DNA of 34,784 nucleotides, taken from contig NZ_BEWG01000040.1 of the NCBI RefSeq assembly GCF_002723835.1, positions 37,512 through 72,295 on the forward strand, written 5' to 3'. This document shows positions 25,045 to 34,659 of this stretch, one piece after another. This DNA comes from Mycobacterium sp. shizuoka-1 (GTDB taxonomy: Bacteria; Actinomycetota; Actinomycetes; Mycobacteriales; Mycobacteriaceae). The translations under genes and the position numbers were made by a program. The notes below the pieces were generated by a model that worked only from the letters and a program-made list of their open reading frames with translations, did no database searches and was not told where the DNA came from. Each line of letters begins with the position of its first letter. The stretch's first letter is position 1.

Positions 25045-28000
25045 TCACGTCGGCCGCAACGGAGCCGGGCTCCACAACCCGCTGCGGGTGGCGGTTCCGA
25101 GGTCCAGCCGGGCGGGTTGCGCGCCGGGGTAGAACGGGTTGAGCCGCTGCAGCGCGCCCCAGTCCCGGAACCAGTCGTCGCGCAGGTAGCTGGGCACCGT
25201 GGTGGCGCGGTACAGCAGCTCGCTGATACCGAGCGGACCGCCGCCGATGTTGTCCATCACCGGGGAGTTCGCCTCGGCGCCGAAGCGGTCCGGCAGGATG
25301 CGCCACTTCGGCGGCTCGATCACGCCGTACTGATGTCCGAACGGCCGCTGACAGGGGAAGGCCAGACCGACCAGCCAGTCCAGCAGTACCGGATCCTGCG
25401 ATCCGACGACGTCCTGAAGGGTGCGCAGCGCGGGGATGCGCGGCGGGGTCAGTGCGATCCAGTGTTGTGGGGACAGGTCGTCGTCGGTGGCGACGAGCCG
25501 GATCATGGTGGCCTCGCGCGGAAGCGCGGTCAGCGGGACTCGGAGGTTGCGCCACGCCGGCGCCGCGCCGATGTCGCCGAAGATCGCCGAACCGCCGGGT
25601 TTGCCGTCGGCCGCCTGCTGGTCGGTGGCCCATTGCACCTGAACCTCGTCGGGATCGAAGCGCCCTGCCGCCGCCACCACCAGCAGCGGGGAGGACGTCC
25701 AGTCCGCGGGCAGCCGGTACCAGGCCGAGCGCAGCACGGCGGGCTGCTGAACGCCCGAACGCCAGCTGCCCATCACCGGAGTGCGCGACGCGTCCAGGCC
25801 ATACGGCAGCCTGGCGCGTGAGCCGTTGACCCCTCCGACGGCGGTGGTGCCCCCCTCGGTTCCCGCCTCGCTGCTGGTGACCACGCCGTCGGTGTCGGCG
25901 AAGTTGCCGCCGCCGGGCGGTTCCATCACCGGATCGGCCGACACGTCGGCGGGAATTCCGCCGGAGGTGAAGCCCTGTGCCGTCGTTGCGCCGAGCGCGT
26001 CGCCGACCGACACCCCGGTGATCGGGGTAAGGATGCCGGCGTTGGGGTCCTCCTCGACGAGAACGTCGTCGGCCAGCCCGCACGTCTTGCCGGTGAGCGC
26101 CTGCAGGTTCGAGCGGCCGACCGACCATGCCGGCCACTGTTCGGTCATGCCCAGCGTCAGCGACCCGACCTCGAAGATCACCAAGAGCCAGGCCATGATT
26201 GCCAGCGGGGAGCCCACGATGGGCGAGAACCAGCGCGGTGGCCCGGCATCGCCGTTGTCGCGGCCCGAGAAGTGGAACCATGCGGCCACCAGCAACGCCA
26301 GGACGGTCAGCCCCAACAGGATCGTGGTGAACCCGAAGTGCCACTCGGGCATCTGGTTCGACCACGGCACGCCGAAGTTGGACACATACCACCAGCCGTT
26401 GACGCTGGCGAACGACAGCCCGGTGACGAACAGGACCGCGGCGGCGAAGATCGCCCGGTTCCGTCGGGATCTCAGCACGTGCGCGGTGACCGCGACGGCG
26501 GCCAACGCGCCCAGCGACCCGGCAAGCCCGGCGAACACGCCGAAGTGATGCGTCCACTTCGTCGGGGTGAACATCATCGCGATGAACGAGATGATCGTGA
26601 TCCCGATGATGCGCTTGCTGGGGCCCGCCGCGGTTCCGGGGATGTGGCCGCGACGCAGGATCATCGCCACCGAGACGGCCAGCGCGACCAGCAGGGCCAG
26701 GACCGCGAATCGGCGTGCGATCGATCCGTCGGGGCTGGCCATGAACAGCCGTTCGTAGCGGATGTGCTCGTCGAACCAGCTCAGGCTCGGTCCGACGGCC
26801 GATTTCAGCACGTTGGCCTGCACCTCGCCGACCAGGGTCTGGTCCCGGAAGATCAGGATGATCGTCACGGTGGCCGCGGCCAGGATCGGCGCCAGCAGCG
26901 GCAGCAAGCCGAATTGGCGGGACCGGCGGTGCAGGATCGTGCGCAGCGGGCCGACAGCCACCAGCAGCGCGCCGATCGAGGCGATCCCGGTCGGCCCGGA
27001 GAACAATGTCAGCGCACCGATGATGCAGGCGAACGCCACCGGCAGCAGGCGGCTGGTGGCCACCCCGCGTTCGACCGAGCACCAGGTGAGCAGGATGCCC
27101 AGCGCGATGATCGGTTCGGGCCGCAGGCCGTTGTTGAGCGGCAGCCAGAACACCAGGAACATGCCGGCGGCGGTCCAGATGGCGGCGCGGCTGGTCTTGA
27201 CCGCGTGGCCGAGGCGGGGGATCACCTCCCGGCTGATCAGCCACCAGCACACCAGTGCCATCGCCAGTGTCGGCAACCGCATCCACACGCTGCTCGTGGA
27301 GACGTGCGACCACAGCGCCAGCAGGTCGTAATACCAGCCGAACGGTGCTTCGGGGGTGCCGAACCAGCGGTAGTAGTTGGCCATGTAGCCGGCGTGTTCG
27401 GACACCCGCGCCATGGTCAGGATGTAGCCGTCGTCCGAGGTGTTGGCGCCGACGAAATGCCACCACACCAGGACCGCGAAAACCACGCCGTCCAGTGCGC
27501 TCAGTGACCACCACCGTGACGGCAGGAAGCGCCGCTGTCGAACCCCGTCAGCGCAGTCCATCACGTGCAGCGCGATCAGCGCGATGAGCGTCAGTGCCAC
27601 GCCGAGGACCATCGCGGCCATCTTCAGCGCGGTCGGTGCGCTGCTGTAGCGGGTGTCGATGGTGGCGGACAGTTTCAGCCCGGGCGGCGCCGGGCCGGTC
27701 AGGTCGGTGAAGACGCCGACGATCTGGGGCCGGAAGTCGTATCCGCTTCGCTCACCCTTGAGCGGCGCGCCAGGGTCGTCACTGTCGGCTCCCTGGGTGA
27801 GGCCGACGAACTCGGCGGTCACCTTCTCCGCGTGGGCGGTGAACGTCAGTTTCTGGCAGGCCGGGCTGAGCACTTGGCGCAGCGGTGCGACGACGACGGG
27901 GGTGTTGCGGACAACGACGACGAGGGCGTCGTTCGCACGCTGGATCAGCAGACCGCGGTCGACGGCCTTGGGCGCCTGCTTGGGGACGGTGGACAGCAGC

Positions 28001-28284
28001 ACGGTTTTGCCGGGGGTGTCCAGCCCGGCGGCCGCACTGCAGGGCACGTCGATGGTCAGGTCGGTGGCCACATAGCTGATCAGGGGTGCCGTCACGCTGT
28101 TGAGCACGCCGTTTTGCGGCCAGTTCAATTCGGCGGTGGTCTGCTTCACCGGCAGTACCGGCGTCAGGATGGCCAGCGCGGCGCCGAGCAGGCCGGCGAC
28201 GACGGCGACGAGACGGGCGGTCCGGTAGTTCGCCCGCGTCTGGTCCACGGGTCTAGATGGTAATTGGCCGGGCGGGGCGTCCAT
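25045..28284 (-). CDS. embC: Arabinosyltransferase EmbC
   Basis: GT-C arabinosyltransferase (1079 aa) that, in mycobacteria, extends the arabinan of lipoarabinomannan using decaprenyl-phosphoryl-arabinose on the outer face of the membrane. The N-terminal [13 protein letters not shown] helix precedes PVKQTTAELNWPQNG. The catalytic loop NTSDDGYILTMARV contains Asp284 and Asp285, with Met291 at the position equivalent to EmbC Met300. The C-terminal lectin-like domain ends GLWSPAPLRPT. It closely matches M. tuberculosis EmbC as recalled, including KTVLLSTVPKQAPKAV and [12 protein letters not shown], so it is EmbC rather than EmbA or EmbB. It starts two bases after the aftA stop. Unlike the usual arrangement, embA does not follow: a convergent gene ends one base away. 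Confidence 0.97.
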   Translation of the reverse strand: MDAPPGQLPSRPVDQTRANYRTARLVAVVAGLLGAALAILTPVLPVKQTTAELNWPQNGVLNSVTAPLISYVATDLTIDVPCSAAAGLDTPGKTVLLSTVPKQAPKAVDRGLLIQRANDALVVVVRNTPVVVAPLRQVLSPACQKLTFTAHAEKVTAEFVGLTQGADSDDPGAPLKGERSGYDFRPQIVGVFTDLTGPAPPGLKLSATIDTRYSSAPTALKMAAMVLGVALTLIALIALHVMDCADGVRQRRFLPSRWWSLSALDGVVFAVLVWWHFVGANTSDDGYILTMARVSEHAGYMANYYRWFGTPEAPFGWYYDLLALWSHVSTSSVWMRLPTLAMALVCWWLISREVIPRLGHAVKTSRAAIWTAAGMFLVFWLPLNNGLRPEPIIALGILLTWCSVERGVATSRLLPVAFACIIGALTLFSGPTGIASIGALLVAVGPLRTILHRRSRQFGLLPLLAPILAAATVTIILIFRDQTLVGEVQANVLKSAVGPSLSWFDEHIRYERLFMASPDGSIARRFAVLALLVALAVSVAMILRRGHIPGTAAGPSKRIIGITIISFIAMMFTPTKWTHHFGVFAGLAGSLGALAAVAVTAHVLRSRRNRAIFAAAVLFVTGLSFASVNGWWYVSNFGVPWSNQMPEWHFGFTTILLGLTVLALLVAAWFHFSGRDNGDAGPPRWFSPIVGSPLAIMAWLLVIFEVGSLTLGMTEQWPAWSVGRSNLQALTGKTCGLADDVLVEEDPNAGILTPITGVSVGDALGATTAQGFTSGGIPADVSADPVMEPPGGGNFADTDGVVTSSEAGTEGGTTAVGGVNGSRARLPYGLDASRTPVMGSWRSGVQQPAVLRSAWYRLPADWTSSPLLVVAAAGRFDPDEVQVQWATDQQAADGKPGGSAIFGDIGAAPAWRNLRVPLTALPREATMIRLVATDDDLSPQHWIALTPPRIPALRTLQDVVGSQDPVLLDWLVGLAFPCQRPFGHQYGVIEPPKWRILPDRFGAEANSPVMDNIGGGPLGISELLYRATTVPSYLRDDWFRDWGALQRLNPFYPGAQPARLDLGTATRSGLWSPAPLRPT

Positions 28285-28286
28285 CG

Positions 28287-30140
28287 CTACGGATTCCGGA
28301 TCGCCAGCACGAACGGCCCGATCGTCTTGACGGTGAAATGCGGGCCGCTGAACAGCTTGCCGTCGAACTCGACGGCGTAGCGCCGCACGTTGGGCTGGTT
28401 CGGGTAGACGTCCTGGGCCAGACGCAGGGTGTAGGTGTCGTTGGCGCCGCGGCGCATGAGAAACACCGTCGGCGGCTGCCAGGGCAGCGTGTCCAGCGCG
28501 TGGACCAACTCATCGGCGTTCTTCAGGTCGGCCCAGGATTCGATGGCGGCGGCCCGCCGCTCGAACTCGGCCAGCGGGTTGGCGTAATGCGAGGTCAGGC
28601 CCTGGAACCCGTAATAGGGGTAGTAGGACAGGAAGCTGTAGTCGGCGGTCAGTACCACGGTGTCCTCGCGTGGCCGGCCGGTCGCCCGCAGGATCGCGGC
28701 GTCGACCTCCGGGTAGTACTTCTCGGCCCCGGGGGGCCGCCGATCGCCGCGCTGACCGTAGCCGTCGGTGTCGGTGTAGGCGACGGTCAGGTCGGGCCGA
28801 AGCACGTCGGGGATGTCCTGGCTGAACCCGATTGCCCCGATCAGCCCGATGGCCGTGCCGACGCCGATGACCTTGCGGGTGCTGCGCGTCGCGAGTGCCA
28901 GGGTCACCTCGATGAACCCGAACACCCCGGCCGCCGAGAGCAGGACGGTCAGCGTGGGCTGCAGGCGGAACGACAGCAGCGTGGTGCCGACCAGTGTGGT
29001 CAGCATCGACAGCACCGACCAGCCGTAGACGGTCAGGACGCCGATGGCCAGGGCCGCGGCCCGGGTCGACGAGCGGGCCCGCCACACCAGCCAGAGCGTG
29101 CCGAGCATGCACAGCGCGCCGAGCAGCGAGAACTGCAGCATCGGGAAGGTGAGCACCGCCCCGTCGGCGGGCAGGTAGTGCTGGGCGCTGCCGGTGTCGC
29201 TCATCGGCTGGCGCAGAGCCCGCAGCACGAACGGCAGCCAGGTGATCAGGGCGATCAGGATGGCGATCAGCGCGATCAGCGCCAGCCGCAGCAGCGGTTC
29301 GAGGCTGCGGCGGGCGATCGCCACGATGACCGCCATGGCCACCACGGTGAAGGCGGTGTAGCCGAGCAGCAGGGTGTAGAAGGTGGCGGCGACCCCGAGG
29401 AACAGTCCGACGCCGCCGACGGCCGCCCAGCCGCCGCCTCTCGTCTTGCCGCGCAGCCCCGACCAGGCCAGCACGAGCACCGGCGGGATCAGCACGGTGA
29501 TCGTCGCCGCGTAGGGCTCCGGTGAGCTGTACGCCAGCGTCACCGCGGCGGTGGCGACGGTCACGATCAGCGCGTATTCGAAGCGCACCAGTGCCGACCA
29601 CAGCGTCATGGCCAGCACCACGGCGATCGCGATGGAGACGATGGCCCAGGGTTTGAACATCTCCCAGGCCGGCGTTCCGGTCAGGGCCGCCGCGCGGCCG
29701 CCGATCCAGAACCAGCCGGCCGGATAGAACGTCGGTAGGCCGGCGTAGGTCATGTCGTGCAGGGCGGGACTCTGGGCGAGCCGGCTGAGGTATTCGGTGC
29801 GGAACTGCTGATCGACGGAGATGCCGAAGAGGTAGAGCCGGGTCGCGCCGAGCGGCATGCCGAGGGTGACCACCGTGAACGCGGACAGGAACACCGAGGC
29901 GGCGATGCGCGCCACCCACTGGTGGCCCCTGCGCCACACGAATCCGGTACCCAGTAGCAGCACCAGGCAGCCGACCTGGCCGACGGTGGTCAGCGCGTGC
30001 AGCTGATTCGACGACGGAAACGCCGGCCACTGCACCCGGGATATCGCGATCAGCGCGATCACCGAAACGGCCACGGCCACAGCCACTGCCGCGATCATCT
30101 GGCCCACGGTGGCCAGCGCGTTCTTGCCCACTAGGCCCAT
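28287..30140 (-). CDS. aftA: Galactan arabinofuranosyltransferase AftA
   Basis: Membrane GT-C enzyme (617 aa) that adds the first arabinofuranose residues to the galactan chain, priming arabinan synthesis. About 11 N-terminal hydrophobic segments are followed by a periplasmic C-terminal domain with the conserved [16 protein letters not shown] and [15 protein letters not shown] regions. The first periplasmic loop [13 protein letters not shown] contains Asp110, the probable catalytic acid of the GT-C fold. ATG 30140 follows the dprE2 stop by eight bases. Longer in-frame starts back to 30230 would overlap dprE2 and add an unrelated basic/Ala N-terminus. It ends AIRNP, slightly shorter than the M. 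tuberculosis protein. Confidence 0.95.
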   Translation of the reverse strand: MGLVGKNALATVGQMIAAVAVAVAVSVIALIAISRVQWPAFPSSNQLHALTTVGQVGCLVLLLGTGFVWRRGHQWVARIAASVFLSAFTVVTLGMPLGATRLYLFGISVDQQFRTEYLSRLAQSPALHDMTYAGLPTFYPAGWFWIGGRAAALTGTPAWEMFKPWAIVSIAIAVVLAMTLWSALVRFEYALIVTVATAAVTLAYSSPEPYAATITVLIPPVLVLAWSGLRGKTRGGGWAAVGGVGLFLGVAATFYTLLLGYTAFTVVAMAVIVAIARRSLEPLLRLALIALIAILIALITWLPFVLRALRQPMSDTGSAQHYLPADGAVLTFPMLQFSLLGALCMLGTLWLVWRARSSTRAAALAIGVLTVYGWSVLSMLTTLVGTTLLSFRLQPTLTVLLSAAGVFGFIEVTLALATRSTRKVIGVGTAIGLIGAIGFSQDIPDVLRPDLTVAYTDTDGYGQRGDRRPPGAEKYYPEVDAAILRATGRPREDTVVLTADYSFLSYYPYYGFQGLTSHYANPLAEFERRAAAIESWADLKNADELVHALDTLPWQPPTVFLMRRGANDTYTLRLAQDVYPNQPNVRRYAVEFDGKLFSGPHFTVKTIGPFVLAIRNP

Positions 30141-30148
30141 GGGTGCGG

Positions 30149-30928
30149 TTAGATCGGCAGTTTGCGGAAAATGGGCCGCGGGATGTGCCGCAGCACCGAC
30201 ATCAGCACGCGCACCTGGCCTGGCGCCCACACCAGGTCCTTACCCTTGGCTGCCGAGGCCACCGCGAGCTCGGCGACGTCTTCGGCGTTCACTGTGAACG
30301 GCGCTTCCTTGGCGCCGGTGGCCTTCCAGTGCTCCAGCGTGGTGGTGGTGCGCACCTGGCCGGGCCGGATGACCAGCACGTGAACCCCGTACTCGCGCAG
30401 GGCTTCTCCGAGTCCGAGATAGAAGCCGTCCAGTCCGGCCTTGGTGGAACCGTAGACGAAGTTGTTGCGGCGTACCCGCTCGCCGGCCACCGAGGACATC
30501 GCGATGATCTGCCCGAAGCCCTGAGCGCGCATCCTTTCGCCGATCAGAACACCCACCGAAACCGCGGCGGTGTAGTTGATCTGGGCGCTCAACACCGCCT
30601 TGGACTGGTTCTGCCACAGCTCCTCGGCATCGCCGAGAATGCCGAAGGCCACGATGGCCACATCGACATCGCCGTCAGCCCAGGCGGATTCGATGACCGC
30701 GGGGTGGCTGGCGGTGTCGAGGGCGTCGAAGTCCAGGTATTCGACCGACTTGGCGCCGGCCGCCTCGAGCTGGGCGATCGCGGCGTCCCGCTTAGGTGCA
30801 TTCGGCAGGTCCGCCAGGATGACCCGGGCTTTGGCGTTGCGCAGGTAGCGCGCGACAATGGCCAGGCCGATCTCGGATGTTCCGCCGAGCAGCAGGATTT
30901 TTTGGGGATTGCCAGTGGCGTCGATCAT
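30149..30928 (-). CDS. dprE2: Decaprenyl-phosphoryl-2-keto-ribose reductase DprE2
   Basis: NADH-dependent short-chain dehydrogenase (259 aa) that reduces the DprE1 product to decaprenyl-phosphoryl-arabinose. The Rossmann motif GGTSEIG is near residue 15. The active-site pair is Tyr159-x3-Lys163 in YGSTKAG, with the Ser in [12 protein letters not shown] upstream. It ends in [11 protein letters not shown], as in the M. tuberculosis protein. The start at 30928 (MIDATGNPQ) matches the family N-terminus; the frame remains open to 31117 within dprE1 but that part is a shadow. The dprE1 stop lies 19 bases upstream, consistent with one transcript. Confidence 0.96.
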   Translation of the reverse strand: MIDATGNPQKILLLGGTSEIGLAIVARYLRNAKARVILADLPNAPKRDAAIAQLEAAGAKSVEYLDFDALDTASHPAVIESAWADGDVDVAIVAFGILGDAEELWQNQSKAVLSAQINYTAAVSVGVLIGERMRAQGFGQIIAMSSVAGERVRRNNFVYGSTKAGLDGFYLGLGEALREYGVHVLVIRPGQVRTTTTLEHWKATGAKEAPFTVNAEDVAELAVASAAKGKDLVWAPGQVRVLMSVLRHIPRPIFRKLPI

Positions 30929-30947
30929 GTTTTCCAGCGATGCCTTT

Positions 30948-32357
30948 CTACAGAAGTTCGAGTCGGCGCGCCATGTCGGAGGCGAATACACCATTGGGAT
31001 CGGCCTTGCGGCGCACGGCAATCCACTCATCGACCCGGGGATACATCTTGTGGAAATTCTCCGCGCTGACCCGCGAATCCTTGGCGGTGTAAACCCGGCC
31101 GCCGAATTCCATTGCACGTCTGTCGAGTTCGTTGAGAAACTCGTTGACCCCGGCCTTCATCGGGAAATCCATCGCGACGTTCCAGCCCGCCATCGGGAAG
31201 CTCAGCGGTGCCTTGTTACCGGGGCCGAACAGTTTGAAGACGTTGAGGGCCGAGTGGTGCCCGCTGGTCTGGATCCACCGGATGATGTCCTTGAACTCGT
31301 CCAGGGCATCCGGTGGCACGAGGAATTGATGCTGTGCGAAACCCGCTGGGCCGTAAGCGTTGTTCCAGCCGCTGACCAGGTCGAGCATGTGGTAGAACTG
31401 CGACAGGTTCATGATCTTGCCCTGGTAGGTGCCACCCAGGCGGTAGTACACCTCGCCGATCGCGCTGAACGACAGTTTGTTCATGGCACTGACCGGGAAG
31501 ATGTCGGGCACCGTAAGAAGCTGCGGCGCATCGAACTTCAACGGATTCTTGGCGAGCTTGGCGGGCAACTGGTCGAGCCTGGCCAGGCTGCCCCGGCTGA
31601 CCGCGGCGCGGCCCAGCTTGGGCGGCGGGCTGATCAGATCGAACCAGGCGCTGGAGTAGGTGTACTTGTCCTCGCTGCCGTCCAGATGCACGGCGATGGT
31701 CTCGTCCAGGTTCGCGGTGCTCACGCCGTCGGCGATGAAATACGCGGTCTCGGTGCGGGTCATCGCGATCCGGGCGCGGATCACGATGCCGGTCAAGCCG
31801 TTTCCGCCGACCGTGGCCCAGAACAGCGCCGTCTCTTCGTCTGTGCCGCCGGTTGGGGTGAGCGTGCGGACCTCGCCGTCGGCCATCAGCAGGTCCAGCG
31901 ACAGCACATGGTTGCCGAAACTGCCCGCGCTGTGGTGGTTCTTGCCGTGGATGTCCGATCCGATCGCGCCGCCCACGGTCACCTGCCGGGTGCCCGGCAG
32001 CACCGGTACCCACAGACCGAACGGCAGCGCTGCCTTCATCAACTGGTCCAGGCTCACCCCGGCGTCGACGTCGGCCACCGCGGTGTCGGCCGACAGCGAG
32101 TGGATCCGGTTCAACCGGGTCATGTCGACGACGATGCCGCCGCCGTTGCAGGCGTGGTCACCGTAGGAGCGGCCCAGGCCGCGGGCGACGATGCCCCTGC
32201 GCAGGTATGACGGGCTGGTGGAATCGGCCGCGGCCACCTCACGGACGGCAGCAGCGATCACCTCCACGTCGGGTGTGGACAAGACCTGCGCCACGCTCGG
32301 CGCGGTCCGGCCGAACCCGGTCAGGGAACGCGGCGTCAGGGGGAGTGCGGTAGCCAT
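30948..32357 (-). CDS. dprE1: Decaprenyl-phosphoryl-ribose 2'-oxidase DprE1
   Basis: FAD-dependent oxidase (469 aa) that oxidises decaprenyl-phosphoryl-ribose at C2', the first half of the epimerisation to the arabinose donor. It is the target of benzothiazinones. The N-terminal FAD-binding part contains RGLGRSYGD and [20 protein letters not shown]; the C-terminal substrate domain ends DMARRLELL. Lys426 (TAKDSR) corresponds to the essential Lys418. The residue equivalent to Cys387, which benzothiazinones modify, is Ala395 in GWNVAMDFP; the numbering offset is exactly eight. Catalytic residues appear intact, so the enzyme should work. ATG 32357 lies 27 bases after the gtrA stop. Confidence 0.97.
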   Translation of the reverse strand: MATALPLTPRSLTGFGRTAPSVAQVLSTPDVEVIAAAVREVAAADSTSPSYLRRGIVARGLGRSYGDHACNGGGIVVDMTRLNRIHSLSADTAVADVDAGVSLDQLMKAALPFGLWVPVLPGTRQVTVGGAIGSDIHGKNHHSAGSFGNHVLSLDLLMADGEVRTLTPTGGTDEETALFWATVGGNGLTGIVIRARIAMTRTETAYFIADGVSTANLDETIAVHLDGSEDKYTYSSAWFDLISPPPKLGRAAVSRGSLARLDQLPAKLAKNPLKFDAPQLLTVPDIFPVSAMNKLSFSAIGEVYYRLGGTYQGKIMNLSQFYHMLDLVSGWNNAYGPAGFAQHQFLVPPDALDEFKDIIRWIQTSGHHSALNVFKLFGPGNKAPLSFPMAGWNVAMDFPMKAGVNEFLNELDRRAMEFGGRVYTAKDSRVSAENFHKMYPRVDEWIAVRRKADPNGVFASDMARRLELL

Positions 32358-32384
32358 ATCAGTGCCAAAGGTTACCCGGCGCGC

Positions 32385-32795
32385 CTATTTCAGCCGGAAT
32401 ATCACTGCTCGCTGCACCACGAAGTTGATGACGGTGGCGGTGCCCTGGGCGATCACGAAGGCGACCGGAACCTGCCACGGCTGGCCGGCGAACTTCAGAT
32501 AGAACAGGTAATTGATGCCGACCTGGACCGCGTAGGTGAGCGCGTAGAGGGCGATCACGGCGACGAAGCGGGCCGTACTGGGCGGCGCCTGGAACGTCCA
32601 GCGGCGGTTGATCAGGTACGCGGTGGTGGTGCCGGCGATGAAACTCAGGGTCTTGGCGACGTTGACCTGCAGTCCGAGTTTGAGGAACAGCACGTAGAGG
32701 CCGAAGTCGACGATCGCCGACAGCCCGCCTGTGACGATGAACCTGAACACCTGGGTCTTTAGGCTCAGGGGCGTCGACGGGGCGAGTTCGGACAC
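32385..32795 (-). CDS. GtrA-family membrane protein (Rv3789-like)
   Basis: A 136-residue membrane protein with four hydrophobic helices ([77 protein letters not shown]) and the conserved NRRWTF motif of GtrA proteins. The family handles polyprenyl-linked sugars. The M. tuberculosis neighbour of dprE1 (Rv3789) has been proposed to reorient decaprenyl-phosphoryl-arabinose or to anchor arabinan enzymes. It is the first gene of the gtrA-dprE1-dprE2-aftA-embC run. The GTG at 32795 lacks a Shine-Dalgarno and sits six bases after a TANNNT box, so the mRNA is probably leaderless. Confidence 0.92.
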   Translation of the reverse strand: MSELAPSTPLSLKTQVFRFIVTGGLSAIVDFGLYVLFLKLGLQVNVAKTLSFIAGTTTAYLINRRWTFQAPPSTARFVAVIALYALTYAVQVGINYLFYLKFAGQPWQVPVAFVIAQGTATVINFVVQRAVIFRLK

Positions 32796-32801
32796 CCCGG
32801 A

Positions 32802-32807
32802 AGCTTA
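32802..32807 (-). promoter_or_regulatory. Candidate -10 element for the gtrA-dprE-aftA-embC operon
   Basis: On the minus strand TAAGCT (TANNNT) is followed by exactly six bases and the GTG of gtrA, the spacing for a leaderless start. No better promoter is seen between gtrA and the tandem repeat immediately upstream, so this is the likely main promoter of the arabinose-donor genes. Confidence 0.55.
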
Positions 32808-32815
32808 CTTATCAA

Positions 32816-32917
32816 CCCGGGTCGCTTCGCTCCTGCCCGCCGTGCCGATACCCCGGGTCGCTTCGCTCCTGCCCGCCGTGCCGATACCCCGGGTCGCTTC
32901 GCTCCTGCCCGCCGTGC
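32816..32917. repeat. 36-bp tandem repeat, 2.8 copies
   Basis: A 36-base unit beginning CCCGGGTCGCTTCGCTCC and ending GTGCCGATAC starts at 32816, 32852 and 32888. The first two copies appear identical; the third matches for 30 bases, then runs into the next gene's start. The unit contains CCCGGG and a TCGCTTCGCT direct repeat. It lies between the divergent gtrA and HD-domain genes, right behind the gtrA -10 box. There are no spacers, so it is not CRISPR. It behaves like a minisatellite (VNTR). Confidence 0.9.
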
Positions 32918-32918
32918 G

Positions 32919-33557
32919 GTGCACCATGGTGGTGTGCAGGATCTGGTAAAGGCCTGGGCGACGCTGCTGTCCCGGCACACCTCCAACCCGGCGGCGCCCG
33001 CCGTCGGACGTGACCTGATCGCGTCCTGGGCCGAACCGCACCGCCGTTATCACTCCGTCGACCATCTGCGCGACATCCTCGCCAGGGTGGAGGAGCTGGC
33101 CGGGTTCGCCGACGATCCCGACGCCGTCCGGCTGGCGGCCTGGTATCACGACGCGGTCTACGCCGGCCTCCCCGACGACGAGGACAACAGCGCCCGTCGC
33201 GCCGAGCAGGACCTGACCCGGCTGGAACTGCCACCACAATTGGTCGACGAGGTGGCCCGGCTGATCCGGATGACGATCACCCACGACCCCGCACCGGGTG
33301 ACCACAACGGCGAGGTGCTCTCCGACGCCGACCTGGCCGCGCTTGCCTTGCCGAGCGACGCGTACGCGCGCAACAGCGCCGCCATCCGCGCCGAATACGG
33401 TCACGTCCCCGACGACGCGTTCCGCCGAGGTCGGGTGCAGGTCCTGGTGTCGCTGCTGGGTGGACCCGGTGTCTTCCGCACCGCATATGCCCGCCGGCAA
33501 TGGGAGGAGCAGGCGCAGGGCAATCTGCGTGCGGAGTTGGCGACGCTGACCGAGTGA
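32919..33557 (+). CDS. HD-domain (predicted metal-dependent phosphohydrolase) protein
   Basis: A 212-residue soluble protein with the pattern of actinobacterial HD-superfamily phosphohydrolases: His45 and His49 in RRYHSVDHL, the His77-Asp78 pair in AWYHDAVY, a further His in TITHDP, and an Asp in LSDADLAAL. These are likely metal ligands; the substrate is unknown. It is all-helical with no signal or membrane segment. The start is uncertain: GTG 32919 overlaps the decayed end of the tandem repeat, and GTG 32934 would drop five residues. Neither has a clear ribosome site. It is divergent from the gtrA operon. Confidence 0.82.
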   Translation: MHHGGVQDLVKAWATLLSRHTSNPAAPAVGRDLIASWAEPHRRYHSVDHLRDILARVEELAGFADDPDAVRLAAWYHDAVYAGLPDDEDNSARRAEQDLTRLELPPQLVDEVARLIRMTITHDPAPGDHNGEVLSDADLAALALPSDAYARNSAAIRAEYGHVPDDAFRRGRVQVLVSLLGGPGVFRTAYARRQWEEQAQGNLRAELATLTE

Positions 33558-33563
33558 CGAGGT

Positions 33564-34157
33564 CTACGGCTCGGACAGAATGCGCCGCTTCTGCTGTTCG
33601 AACTCCTCGTCGGTGATCAGGCCGCGGTCCTTGAGCGCCGCGAGCCGTTCCAGCCGGTCGACGGGGTCGTTGGATCGCGGTGGCGTGCCGGCCTGAACCT
33701 GCATCGCGGCCGTCGCGTGTTGCTGCATCTGTTCGCGAAAGCCGTCTGGGTCGACGATCGCCTGGCGGATGACGTCGGTCATCGGCATCCCCATCACCTG
33801 CGCGCCACTGAGGTCCGGGCGGGCACTGGTGATGGCGTCGATCGCCGCATCCGCGGTCGATGCCGGCTGTGGATCGAGTTCGACCCGGCTGTGGTCGCCG
33901 GGGTCGTAGAGCACGGCGACCCGAGTGCCGGGCCTCGGGTGGTTGGTCTGCGGGAGCAGGGTGTGCGCAGTTGCGTCGAACGGCGGCTCGCCGTCGGGCA
34001 GCACCCGAAGTTGGAGCTCCCAGCGAATCTCGCTGTTGCCCATCAGGTTCGGGCTTCCGGCCGTGACCGACAGTGCGGTCTGCTCGGCGCTGAGCACCTC
34101 GGCGTAGGCCCGCAGACCGACTTTGCGCAATCTGCGACCGAATCCGAACACTCTCAT
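33564..34157 (-). CDS. SHOCT-domain protein
   Basis: A 197-residue soluble protein. The C-terminal 30 residues (about 165-195; DRLERLAALKDRGLITDEEF) form a SHOCT domain, a short helical module found at the ends of many bacterial proteins and thought to mediate oligomerisation. The N-terminal part starts with a basic helix (RVFGFGRRLRKVGLRAYAEVL). It is followed by a beta-rich region with PGTRVAVLYDPGDHSRVELD, a pattern common in actinobacterial DUF-type proteins. ATG 34157 has GAGGAGG four to five bases upstream; the frame extends to 34286 but overlaps the divergent gene. It converges with the HD gene, six bases apart. Function unknown. Confidence 0.82.
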   Translation of the reverse strand: MRVFGFGRRLRKVGLRAYAEVLSAEQTALSVTAGSPNLMGNSEIRWELQLRVLPDGEPPFDATAHTLLPQTNHPRPGTRVAVLYDPGDHSRVELDPQPASTADAAIDAITSARPDLSGAQVMGMPMTDVIRQAIVDPDGFREQMQQHATAAMQVQAGTPPRSNDPVDRLERLAALKDRGLITDEEFEQQKRRILSEP

Positions 34158-34224
34158 CAGCCTCCTCGGCGAAGGGTCATTCGACCCTATGCGCATCGCT
34201 GCTTGCCGGGGGAAAATCTCGCGC

Positions 34225-34659
34225 ATGACTGTGGAACAGGATCCGATCACGGTACTCAGCGACGACGAGAGCTGGGATCTGCTCAAGAGTGTCGCACTGG
34301 GTCGGCTGGTGACCCGGATCGGCGATCAGCTTGAGATCTTTCCGGTGAACTTCGTGATCCAGGACCGCACGGTGCTGTTCCGGACCGCCGAGGGCACCAA
34401 GCTGTTCGGCACGGTGATGAACGACAAGGTGCTGTTCGAGGTCGACGACCACACCACCGTCGGAGGCTGGAGTGTGGTGATCCGCGGGACCGCACACGTA
34501 CTCACCGCAGCCGACGAGATCCACGAAGCCGACCGTGCCCAGCTGTTGCCCTGGGTCGCCACCGAGAAGCTCCGGTATGTGCGGATCACGCCAAACGAGT
34601 TGTCCGGCAGGCGATTTGTCTTCGGCCCCGAGCCTGAGCCGGGAGCGTACTCCAGCTAG
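34225..34659 (+). CDS. Pyridoxamine 5'-phosphate oxidase-like flavin split-barrel protein
   Basis: A 144-residue protein of the PNPOx-like split-barrel type. [28 protein letters not shown] is the typical N-terminal helix and first strands, and [10 protein letters not shown] is the cofactor-phosphate-facing segment. [25 protein letters not shown] then gives the barrel core. Actinobacterial relatives bind FMN, F420 or haem, so the cofactor cannot be decided. ATG 34225 (MTVEQDP) is chosen because the family motif begins about 15 residues later. The in-frame ORF starting at 34123 overlaps the divergent SHOCT gene. The stop overlaps the stop of the next, opposite-strand gene. Confidence 0.85.
   Translation: MTVEQDPITVLSDDESWDLLKSVALGRLVTRIGDQLEIFPVNFVIQDRTVLFRTAEGTKLFGTVMNDKVLFEVDDHTTVGGWSVVIRGTAHVLTAADEIHEADRAQLLPWVATEKLRYVRITPNELSGRRFVFGPEPEPGAYSS

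Noticed and set aside
30929..31117. N-terminal extension of DprE2 in the open frame
   Set aside because: The extension overlaps dprE1, has no family similarity, and the MIDATGNPQ start at 30928 matches the known N-terminus.
32816..32917. CRISPR array suggested by 36-bp repeats
   Set aside because: The repeats are directly adjacent with no unique spacers, and no cas genes are present. It is a tandem repeat.
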